NCBI GenBank assembly: GCA_947382445.1
Contig: CANCZH010000006.1
Coordinates: 1 to 39,933, forward strand
Length of the DNA stretch: 39,933 nucleotides
Source: an uncultured Clostridium sp.
GTDB taxonomy: Bacteria > Bacillota_A > Clostridia > TANB77 > CAG-508
Reading direction: 5' to 3'
A model generated the notes under the pieces. It saw nothing but the letters and a program-made list of their open reading frames with translations. It did not search any database and had not been told where the DNA came from. Below are positions 33,036 through 39,933 of this stretch, one piece after another (the stretch's first letter is position 1; every line of letters begins with the position of its first letter). Both the position numbers and the translations under genes were made by a program.

Positions 33036-34445
33036 TTAATCTATTTTTCTTAGTACTGCTGACTTAAATTTATCTCCTCTATCATATGCGTTTTTGAACA
33101 TATCAAAACTTGCACTTGCTGGTGAGAATAGTACTATATCACCAGGAGTTGAAACATCTTCTGCTATTTCAATTGCTTCTTCTAATGAAAATGCTTCATA
33201 TATGTCTAGTTTTTTATTTTGTGCATCTAGCTCTTTTGATACCGCAGTATATATTTTATTTTTAGTTGAGCCCATTAGTATTAATGTTTTCACTCCATCT
33301 ACTATTGGTTTGCCAATTGGTGTGTAATCTAAGTTTTTATCATATCCACCTGCTATTAGTATTACTTTTTTGTCAAATGCTTTTATTCCTGATATTGTTC
33401 TTGTTGGACTAGAGCTTGCTGAATCATTATACCATTTTACTCTTTTTTTACTTGTTTTTACTAATTCCAGTCTGTGATGTACTCCTGTAAATTTTGAAAT
33501 TACTTTTTTAGCTGTTTCTTCATCTACTAGGTCTTGCACAGCAGCAAGTGCTGCACATACATTTTGATAATTATGTTTTCCTATTAATGGAATGTCATTT
33601 ATATTTAATATATGTTTTCTTAGTTTATTTTCACAAAGTTTTATTTTGTTTTCATCAACAATATAACCATTATCTAATCGTACTTGATCACTGAAATATA
33701 TTACTTTTGATTTTGCTCTTTTCCCTAATTCTCTTGTTATAGGATTATCAAAATTTAGTATAAGAGTATTTTCTTCTGTTTGATAGTTAAATATGTTTGT
33801 TTTGGCTTCTATATATTCTTCTAAATCTGTATGATAGTCTAAGTGGTTTGGTGTAATATTTGTTATTACTGCTATGTCAGGACTTATTTTCATTCCCATT
33901 AGCTGAAAACTACTCATTTCTAAAACTATTATATCATCTGGGGTCATTTCGTTTACTCTAGTAAATAAAGGTGTTCCTATGTTTCCTCCTAAAAAACAGT
34001 TATAACCTTTTGCTTTTATTAATTCATATATAAGTGTTGTTGTGGTTGTTTTTCCATCGCTTCCTGTAATTCCTATTACTTTTCCAGGACATAGTTCAAT
34101 ACACATTTCAATTTCTGTTGTTATTATTGCTCCTCTATTTGCTTCTGCAACTAGTTCTTTTGTTGTTGGCAGACAGCTTGGTGAACGAAATATTAAATCA
34201 AATCCCTTTAATTTTGATAAATAGTCATTTCCAATTGAAAATTCCATTCCATATTCAACAATTTTATCCATGACATTTTTGTCTATGTCATCAATTGTTC
34301 TTTTATCAAATACAGTAACTGTTGCCTTATATTTTCTTAAGTAATCAATTAGCGGTATATTGCTAACTCCTAATCCTATTACTGCAACTTTTCTGTTTTT
34401 TAAGTAATTATTAAATTCATTTAATTTTTCATTAATATAACTCAT
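33036..34445 (-). CDS. murD: UDP-MurNAc-Ala--D-Glu ligase MurD
   Basis: A 469-aa ATP-dependent ligase that adds D-glutamate to UDP-MurNAc-L-Ala in peptidoglycan synthesis, cytoplasmic. N-terminal Rossmann-like domain (VAVIGLGVSNIPLIDYL), P-loop GITGSDGKTTTTTL, LEMSSFQLMGM, NITPNHLDYHTDLEEYI, HHRLELVKTSKKRVKWYNDS and the C-terminal domain ILIAGGYDKNLDYTPIGK. Overlaps the upstream kinase gene by 1 nt (TAATG). Not in the usual dcw cluster here. Confidence 0.95.
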   Translation of the reverse strand: MSYINEKLNEFNNYLKNRKVAVIGLGVSNIPLIDYLRKYKATVTVFDKRTIDDIDKNVMDKIVEYGMEFSIGNDYLSKLKGFDLIFRSPSCLPTTKELVAEANRGAIITTEIEMCIELCPGKVIGITGSDGKTTTTTLIYELIKAKGYNCFLGGNIGTPLFTRVNEMTPDDIIVLEMSSFQLMGMKISPDIAVITNITPNHLDYHTDLEEYIEAKTNIFNYQTEENTLILNFDNPITRELGKRAKSKVIYFSDQVRLDNGYIVDENKIKLCENKLRKHILNINDIPLIGKHNYQNVCAALAAVQDLVDEETAKKVISKFTGVHHRLELVKTSKKRVKWYNDSASSSPTRTISGIKAFDKKVILIAGGYDKNLDYTPIGKPIVDGVKTLILMGSTKNKIYTAVSKELDAQNKKLDIYEAFSLEEAIEIAEDVSTPGDIVLFSPASASFDMFKNAYDRGDKFKSAVLRKID

Positions 34446-35128
34446 TATAAAGTCTCCTTATATTCTAAAATATGATTTAAGACTTGTTTTGTTGATTCTT
34501 CAATACTATTACTTTCTGAAACATCTATAATTACTGTATCTTCAAATGTTTTATAATATCCTGTTTTTTCTTGAAGTTTATCTCTTTCTAGTATGTTTTC
34601 TTTTATTTGCTCTTGTGATTCTTGACTATATTGTGTACTCTTCCATTCTACTCTTTTATCTATATCTGCTGTAATAAAAATGTGATAGTCAAGTTCTGGA
34701 TATATGTTTTTTGTGTCTCTTCCTGAGAATATTACATTGTATTTTTGTTTATAATTATTTATATAGTTTTCTAATATTTTGTAAGCATTTTTATTGTTTG
34801 CCATACCAGCTATTTTTGAAACTGCTAATGAATTTTCTAAAGATTGTAATTTTTCTTCTATAATTTTTTCTCCGTGGGCAAATACAACAGTTTCTCTATT
34901 TTCTATTTTAATTTCTATTTCAAAATTTTTAAATAGTTCTTTTAAGTCAATTGATTTTAGTGTTTCAAATGGTATCTGTTCTTTTGCTATTTGGTATGTT
35001 ATTGCTCTATATATGTTTCCTGCATGTAGTACTATTGAGTTTGGTATATGTTTTAATAGTTCTCTACATATTGATGTTTTTCCTGTTCCTACTAACCCTT
35101 CTATTCCTATTACTATATTTTCTTTCAT
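34445..35128 (-). CDS. Cytidylate kinase-like P-loop protein
   Basis: A 227-aa protein. P-loop GIEGLVGTGKTSICRELL, then GNIYRAITYQIAKEQIPF in the place of the CMP-binding region, GRDTKNIYPELDYHIFITAD (the GRD and FITA elements of Cmk) and RDKLQEKTGYYKTFEDTVII near the end. The order matches (d)CMP kinase (Cmk) with divergent motifs. Overlaps murD by 1 nt, so they form an operon. It may be a diverged nucleotide kinase rather than the housekeeping Cmk. Confidence 0.65.
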   Translation of the reverse strand: MKENIVIGIEGLVGTGKTSICRELLKHIPNSIVLHAGNIYRAITYQIAKEQIPFETLKSIDLKELFKNFEIEIKIENRETVVFAHGEKIIEEKLQSLENSLAVSKIAGMANNKNAYKILENYINNYKQKYNVIFSGRDTKNIYPELDYHIFITADIDKRVEWKSTQYSQESQEQIKENILERDKLQEKTGYYKTFEDTVIIDVSESNSIEESTKQVLNHILEYKETL

Positions 35129-35244
35129 TTATTTCTCCTTTTCGCTTTTTGCAGATTTTATTATACTATATTTTTTGTTAAAGATGAATATTTTTGATGA
35201 AAATAGAAAAAATAAGTTTAGTAAGACAGGAGGTGCTTGTAATT

Positions 35245-35313
35245 ATGAGTAAAGAAAAAAAGAATAAACAGTCTAAGAAGTCTAATAACAACAATAATCA
35301 AAATGAAGAATAA
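35245..35313 (+). CDS. 22-aa Lys/Asn-rich peptide
   Basis: An excellent ribosome site (CAGGAGGTG, 9 nt before) precedes ATG 35245 and 22 codons: MSKEKKNKQSKKSNNNNNQN, ending EE. Wholly polar and basic, like small acid-soluble or ribosome-associated peptides in Clostridia. The strong ribosome site is the main support. Confidence 0.4.
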   Translation: MSKEKKNKQSKKSNNNNNQNEE

Positions 35314-35338
35314 TACAAAATTAAGTTATTTTTAAAAT

Positions 35339-35480
35339 AAAGAATAAGAAGAATATTTTCATGTTCCTTGCTGGGCACATTTGGTGGTGTGGGGCGTGTA
35401 TTTTATACTATCGAGAAAGACGTATTCACCAAATGTTTGCCCAAACTGCGCGTCACTATGAAATTTTCTTCTTATTCTTT
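35339..35480. ncRNA. Structured RNA or hairpin element
   Basis: A 142-nt segment. Terminal 15-nt perfect inverted repeats (AAAGAATAAGAAGAA at 35339-35353; TTCTTCTTATTCTTT at 35466-35480) are extended by TATTTTCAT/ATGAAATT. An internal loop is followed by a second stem (GGGC-ACATTTGGTG at 35373-35386; CACCAAATGT-TTGCCC at 35427-35442), then an inner loop with GTGTATTTTATAC. The core is clearly more GC-rich than this genome. The rod with a large internal bubble resembles 6S-type RNAs in outline, but I cannot assign it and cannot tell the strand. A short inverted-repeat (MITE-like) element is the alternative. Confidence 0.5.
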
Positions 35481-35526
35481 TTCTTTATAGTTCTAATTTT
35501 CATTTGAGTAGAGTTGATATGTTGCA

Positions 35527-36483
35527 TTAATTGTTATTGTTGAAGTATTCTAGGTCTTCTGGATCTATGTTATTTTTTACTTTTTTTAGAATATCTTTGC
35601 TCTTTATGCAAAATTGTATGATTTCTCCTATATTGTTGCTTTTTATTTTGTCTTGTAATGTTACTAATGCTTCTTCTTTTTGACTTTCTGGTATTGAGAA
35701 TTTTATAATATCTGATATAGTTGCTGAATTTAGTTTGTCACATGATTTATATAGTGCTGACAGTTTTTCACTTTCTGGAATGTAATATTGTATTATATTT
35801 TCTATTTGATTTGGTGTTAGGTTATTATATATAATTTCAAATATTTCAGATATTTTGCTTGTTTCCGTCTCACATAAAATGTCATTTAGGTCTGTTTTAT
35901 TAAGTTCATTTTCATATTTTCTTAATGCCATTACTTTTCTTTCTGAGTCTAATGACAATATTATATTAGATTTAGAAAAACTATCTAATTTTTCATGATA
36001 TAGGTTTAGGCAGTCTAATTTTTCATATAATGGAATATGTTTTATAATTATTTCTGAAATTCCAAATGAGTCTAGTCTATCAGCACACTTTTGAAGTGCA
36101 TTTGTTCTTTGATCTGGTGGTAGGTTATTAAATAGCCCAAAGATTTCTTCTGGTTCTAATCTGTGCTGGAATTTTTCTAATACTTCTAATTTTCCATTAT
36201 AATCAAGTTTTTTTAATGATATATCGTATAAGTCATATGGTGTTATATATTTTTGTGCTATTTCTATACCTGTTGTTCTTTTAGAAATCGGTAAGTCAAT
36301 TATTATTTGTGAAAGTTCACTAGATGATAAATATTGACAATAATTTCTTAATATTTCTAATATTTTTTCAGGGTCTTTTTCTTTTTTGGCAATAGAAATT
36401 ATCTTATCTGTATTAATTCCTGATGATAAGTATTTTGTTTTGCTTTTAAAAAATATTTTCTTAATTTTTTCGAAAAAATTCAT
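35527..36483 (-). CDS. Helical-repeat protein, unknown
   Basis: A 318-aa cytoplasmic protein. After a basic start (MNFFEKIKKIFFKSKTKYLS) it consists of degenerate ~30-35-residue helical repeats in the form (L/I)-D-x-F-x-I-S-x-I-I-x-x-x-I-P-x-x-E-K-L-x-x-L: SFGISEIIIKHIPLYEKLDC, NQIENIIQYYIPESEKLSAL, ATISDIIKFSIPESQKEEAL. A tetratricopeptide- or HEAT-like solenoid is likely, for protein binding. No enzymatic motif. It stands alone before the structured RNA element. No family recognised. Confidence 0.6.
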   Translation of the reverse strand: MNFFEKIKKIFFKSKTKYLSSGINTDKIISIAKKEKDPEKILEILRNYCQYLSSSELSQIIIDLPISKRTTGIEIAQKYITPYDLYDISLKKLDYNGKLEVLEKFQHRLEPEEIFGLFNNLPPDQRTNALQKCADRLDSFGISEIIIKHIPLYEKLDCLNLYHEKLDSFSKSNIILSLDSERKVMALRKYENELNKTDLNDILCETETSKISEIFEIIYNNLTPNQIENIIQYYIPESEKLSALYKSCDKLNSATISDIIKFSIPESQKEEALVTLQDKIKSNNIGEIIQFCIKSKDILKKVKNNIDPEDLEYFNNNN

Positions 36484-36575
36484 TCTTTTGTACCTCTAAT
36501 AATACTTTGCTTATAGTATATCATTAATAATTTTTTATAATATATTTTTTTAGTTACATTTTTTAAACATTTTTA

Positions 36576-39401
36576 TTACATCTCTAAATATTTAGCTAAA
36601 AATTTTCCTGTTTGTGATTCTTGATTTCTTACTATTTGTTCTGGTGTTCCTATTGCTACAATTTTTCCTCCATTTTCTCCACCTTCTGGACCTAAATCAA
36701 TTATGTGATCTGCTGTTTTTATTAAGTCTAAGTTATGTTCTATTACTATTATTGTGTTTCCTGTATCTACTAATCTTTGTAAGATATCTACTAATCTATG
36801 AACATCATCAATGTGTAGTCCTGTTGTAGGCTCATCTAGTATATATAGTGTTTTTCCTGTTGCTCTTTTTGAAAGTTCTGTTGCAAGTTTTACTCTTTGT
36901 GCTTCTCCTCCTGATAATGTTGTTGATGGTTGTCCTAGTTTTATATATCCTAATCCAACATCATGTAGTGTTTGAATTTTATTTTTTATTTTTGGTATGT
37001 TTGAGAAGAAATCTAATGCTTCTTCTACTGTCATATCAAGTACATCAGAGATAGTTTTACCTTTGTATTTACATTCTAATGTTTCTCTATTATATCTTTT
37101 TCCATGACATACTTCACATGGAACATATATGTCTGGTAAGAAGTGCATTTCTATTTTAATAATTCCATCTCCTTGGCATGATTCACATCTTCCTCCTGGA
37201 ACATTGAAACTAAATCTTCCTTTTGAGAATCCATTCATTTTTGCTTCGTTTGTATTGGCAAAAATATCTCTTATTGTATCAAATACTCCTGTATATGTTG
37301 CTGGATTAGAACGTGGAGTCTTTCCTATTGGTGATTGGTCTATGTTTATTACTTTATCAATATTTTCTAAACCTTTAATTGTTTCATATTTTCCTGGTTT
37401 TAAATTTGATTTATATAGTTCTCTTGCTAAATAGTTATATAATACTTCATTTACTAAAGTACTTTTTCCTGAACCAGATACTCCTGTTACACAGTTGAAT
37501 ACTCCAAGTGGAAATTTTACATTTACGTTTTTTAAATTGTGTTCAGTAGCATTTATTATTTCAATACTTTTTCCATTTGATTTTCTTCTTTTTTTAGGAA
37601 CTATTATTTTCTTTTTACCACTTAAATATTGTCCTGTTATTGAAGCGGGAATTTGTTTTATTTCTTCTGCTGTTCCTTGGGCTATTACATTTCCTCCATG
37701 AACACCAGGCCCAGGTCCAATATCTATTATTTGGTCTGCTGCATACATAGTGTCTTCATCGTGTTCTACAACTATTAATGTGTTTCCTAGATCTCTTAAT
37801 TTCTTTAATGTTGCTAATAATTTGTCATTATCTCTTTGATGTAATCCAATACTTGGTTCGTCTAGTATGTATAAAACTCCTGTTAATCCTGAACCTATTT
37901 GTGTTGCTAGACGAATTCTTTGTGCTTCTCCTCCTGATAATGTTCCTGCCGGTCTTGAAAGTGTAAGGTATGATAGCCCAACATCTATTAAGAATTGTAA
38001 TCTTTGATTTAACTCTTTAAATATTTGGTCTGCTATCATTCTATCTTTTTTGCTCAATTCTAAGTTTTGGAAGTATTTTTTAATGTCATTTATAGGCATG
38101 TCTGTTAATTCATTAATATTTTTGTCTCCTACTTTAACTGCTAAAACTTCTTTTTTTAGTCTTGAACCATGGCAAGTTTCACAAGGTTTTTCACTCATAT
38201 ATAATTCATAGAAATCTCTCATTCCTTGTGATTTTGTTTCTCTATATCTTCTGTCTAATGTTGGAATAACTCCCTCAAATGGACAACTAAATTTTCTTTT
38301 TCCTACTGATGATTCAAATTCAAAATCTATTACATCGTCTCCTGTGCCATAAAGTATTTTATCTAAAAATTCACGAGGAAGCTTTTTAATAGGTTTTTTA
38401 ATGTCTACACCATAATATTTACCTATCGATTCAAAATACATTTTTGCCATTGTTTCGCCTTTTTTCATAGTACTTGAACCAAATGCTTTAACTCCATCAT
38501 ATAAAGTTTTATTTTTATCTGGTATTATTAAATCTTCATCTATTCTCATTAAATATCCAATTCCTGTACATTCTGGACATGCTCCAAATGGATTGTTGAA
38601 TGAGAACATTCTTGGTGTTAGTTCTTCAAAACTTATTCCACAATCTGGACATGCATAGTTTTGACTATATAATTTTTCTCCTTTATTAATTGCATCAATT
38701 GAGACTAAGTTATTTGCGTATTTTAATGCTGTTTCAACTGATTCTGTTAAACGCGTTCTTATATCTTCTTTTATTACTAGTCTATCTACTATTATGTCTA
38801 TATTGTGTTTTTTCTTTCTATCTATTTCTATATCGTCAGATAGCTCATATATTTTCCCATCTATTCTTGCTCTTACAAATCCTTCTTTTTGAAAGTCTTC
38901 TAGTAGTTTTACATATTCACCTTTTTTTCCTCTTATTACAGGTGCTAGTACTTGTATTCTTGAACCTTCTTCTAGTTCCATAATGTTGTCTACTATTTGG
39001 TCTATTGATTGTTTTTCTATTTTTTTACCACAGTTTGGACAATGTGGAACTCCAATTCTAGCATATAATAAACGAATATAATCATATATTTCTGTAACTG
39101 TTCCTACTGTTGAACGAGGATTTTTTGATGTTGTTTTTTGGTCTATTGATATTGCTGGTGAAAGTCCTTCTATGCTTTCTACATCTGGTTTTTCCATTAG
39201 ACCTAAGAATTGTCTTGCATATGATGAAAGGCTTTCTACATATCTTCTTTGTCCTTCAGCATACAAGGTATCAAATGCTAATGATGATTTTCCGGAACCT
39301 GAAAGCCCTGTTATAACAACTAGTTTATCTCTAGGTATAGTTAAATTTATATTTTTTAAGTTATGTTCTTTTGCTCCTTTTATTACAATAGAATCACTCA
39401 T
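36576..39401 (-). CDS. uvrA: Excinuclease ABC subunit A
   Basis: A 941-aa DNA-damage sensor of nucleotide excision repair, working with UvrB/UvrC. Two ABC modules: Walker [20 protein letters not shown] and [17 protein letters not shown], signature [18 protein letters not shown] and [18 protein letters not shown], and zinc sites [20 protein letters not shown] and [10 protein letters not shown]. Full length, intact, no in-frame CGG. A LexA-type half-site lies in its promoter. Confidence 0.98.
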   Translation of the reverse strand: MSDSIVIKGAKEHNLKNINLTIPRDKLVVITGLSGSGKSSLAFDTLYAEGQRRYVESLSSYARQFLGLMEKPDVESIEGLSPAISIDQKTTSKNPRSTVGTVTEIYDYIRLLYARIGVPHCPNCGKKIEKQSIDQIVDNIMELEEGSRIQVLAPVIRGKKGEYVKLLEDFQKEGFVRARIDGKIYELSDDIEIDRKKKHNIDIIVDRLVIKEDIRTRLTESVETALKYANNLVSIDAINKGEKLYSQNYACPDCGISFEELTPRMFSFNNPFGACPECTGIGYLMRIDEDLIIPDKNKTLYDGVKAFGSSTMKKGETMAKMYFESIGKYYGVDIKKPIKKLPREFLDKILYGTGDDVIDFEFESSVGKRKFSCPFEGVIPTLDRRYRETKSQGMRDFYELYMSEKPCETCHGSRLKKEVLAVKVGDKNINELTDMPINDIKKYFQNLELSKKDRMIADQIFKELNQRLQFLIDVGLSYLTLSRPAGTLSGGEAQRIRLATQIGSGLTGVLYILDEPSIGLHQRDNDKLLATLKKLRDLGNTLIVVEHDEDTMYAADQIIDIGPGPGVHGGNVIAQGTAEEIKQIPASITGQYLSGKKKIIVPKKRRKSNGKSIEIINATEHNLKNVNVKFPLGVFNCVTGVSGSGKSTLVNEVLYNYLARELYKSNLKPGKYETIKGLENIDKVINIDQSPIGKTPRSNPATYTGVFDTIRDIFANTNEAKMNGFSKGRFSFNVPGGRCESCQGDGIIKIEMHFLPDIYVPCEVCHGKRYNRETLECKYKGKTISDVLDMTVEEALDFFSNIPKIKNKIQTLHDVGLGYIKLGQPSTTLSGGEAQRVKLATELSKRATGKTLYILDEPTTGLHIDDVHRLVDILQRLVDTGNTIIVIEHNLDLIKTADHIIDLGPEGGENGGKIVAIGTPEQIVRNQESQTGKFLAKYLEM

Positions 39402-39446
39402 GTTTTATATCCCCCAAAGTTTTTATTTTATTACTACTGGTTTTAT

Positions 39447-39475
39447 ATTTTATCACACTTTTGTTCGCTTGTCTA
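39447..39475 (-). promoter_or_regulatory. uvrA promoter with LexA-like box
   Basis: On the minus strand TAGACA (39475-39470), 17-nt spacer, TAAAAT (39452-39447). The spacer holds CGAAC-AAAA-GTGTG (39467-39454), against the Gram-positive LexA box CGAAC-N4-GTTCG: first half perfect, second half 3 of 5. uvrA is a usual LexA target. Confidence 0.55.
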
Positions 39476-39504
39476 TTGATTTTATTTAAAAAATTTAGTG
39501 ACAT

Positions 39505-39550
39505 GAAAAAATCCCCTATACTTTCTAACAGTTCAGAAAAATAGAGGATT
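39505..39550 (-). terminator. Terminator of 79-aa gene
   Basis: On the minus strand AATCCTCTAT pairs with ATAGGGGATT (one G-U pair) with an inner TTTCT/AGAAA stem, then TTTTTT. Confidence 0.75.
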
Positions 39551-39562
39551 ATGTAATTACAT

Positions 39563-39802
39563 CTACATAATTAATAATACATATTCATTTGAATCTTGTT
39601 CAAAACAAATGAATTTACTTTCATACCGAGTTACATATACGGTAGTTGAAGTAGTATTCCTGTTGTTCGGTATCAAATATAATTCTTCTGATGTAATTAC
39701 TTTGCCAAAACCTAAATAGGTATTAATGAGGTCACATACCTCATCTTTTGACATTTCTGCATCTAGTAGTCCATGAATTTCTTTTACATAGATCTTCTCC
39801 AT
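39563..39802 (-). CDS. 79-aa unknown protein with in-frame CGG
   Basis: AGGAGGTG 4 nt before ATG. MEKIYVKEIHGLLDAEMSKD starts a mixed alpha/beta protein, ending SKFICFEQDSNEYVLLIM. It has its own promoter and terminator. CGG at 39628-39626 (residue 59, VT-R-YES) appears to be decoded in frame: shifting there would give a different, less coherent 18-residue tail. Codon use is a little less AT-biased than in neighbours. Function unknown. Confidence 0.55.
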   Translation of the reverse strand: MEKIYVKEIHGLLDAEMSKDEVCDLINTYLGFGKVITSEELYLIPNNRNTTSTTVYVTRYESKFICFEQDSNEYVLLIM

Positions 39803-39848
39803 ATGTCACCTCCTATGTGCAGCTCGAATATGTTTTCACATCATTTGT

Positions 39849-39877
39849 ATTATATAATAACTTTACAATAAAATCAA
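39849..39877 (-). promoter_or_regulatory. Promoter of 79-aa gene
   Basis: Minus strand TTGATT (39877-39872), 17-nt spacer, TATAAT (39854-39849), about 47 nt before the ATG. Confidence 0.7.
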
Positions 39878-39933
39878 TAGGTGAATTAAAAAAGTAAATT
39901 CTATTGAATCAAAATTAAAGATAATTTAATTCT

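Noticed and set aside
1..39933. CRISPR arrays, insertion sequences, rRNA or tRNA genes
   Set aside because: I saw no regular repeat-spacer arrays, transposases or conserved RNA genes on either strand.

Overview
The window is a low-GC, AT-rich Firmicutes contig. The sporulation pair yabP-yabQ next to divIC, together with rho, lysC, secA, prfB, murD and uvrA, points to a spore-forming Clostridia lineage, probably an uncultured gut-type organism. Bases 1-44 are not biological: they match an Illumina TruSeq P7 adapter with its 8-nt index, so the contig starts in uncut adapter.

Region 1 (about 232-20297) is a 20-kb integrated element bounded by an exact 21-bp direct repeat. It has a tyrosine integrase next to the left end. 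A small switch region follows, with an HTH/AbrB-like gene divergent from a ribbon-helix-helix gene. Then, read right to left on the minus strand, come replication protein, late regulator, scaffold/head-completion remnant, tail completion protein, tail tube, tail chaperones, tape measure, tail tip and receptor-binding proteins, holin and endolysin. Terminase, portal, protease and capsid genes are absent. A small ORF joins a scaffold-like N-terminus to a gp10-like C-terminus, which looks like the scar of a deletion. The element is either a decayed siphoprophage or a tail-only (tailocin-like) particle locus. Two accessory 'moron'-type genes sit in the tail operon.

Region 2 (20298-39933) is chromosome: a small RHH gene and rho; yabP-yabQ-divIC; lysC; a Cys-rich mini-protein; a TIGR01212 radical SAM protein; prfB with its classical CTT-TGA-C +1 frameshift; a YgjV-like membrane protein; secA; an OB-fold membrane protein; an AI-2E family transporter; small unknown genes; murD with a cytidylate-kinase-like gene; a GC-rich structured non-coding segment; a helical repeat protein; uvrA; and a small unknown gene.

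The most striking signal cuts across both regions. Five genes (endolysin, replication protein, scaffold/gp10 fusion, a 93-aa gene beside the integrase, and the chromosomal AI-2E transporter) are broken by seven single-base frame changes. All seven fall exactly on an in-frame CGG codon. Skipping the C and reading the next GGN as glycine restores one continuous, normal-length protein every time. By eye, CGG is otherwise almost absent in frame, although about forty CGG trinucleotides occur out of frame in the same genes. I see no other kind of frame lesion in well-recognised genes, apart from the expected programmed sites in prfB (+1) and the tail chaperone (-1). I therefore propose that CGG, chiefly CGGA, is unassigned or very poorly decoded in this organism and acts as a general +1 frameshift codon. 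Two small atypical ORFs carry CGG codons that seem to be read in frame and are the main evidence against a strict rule.
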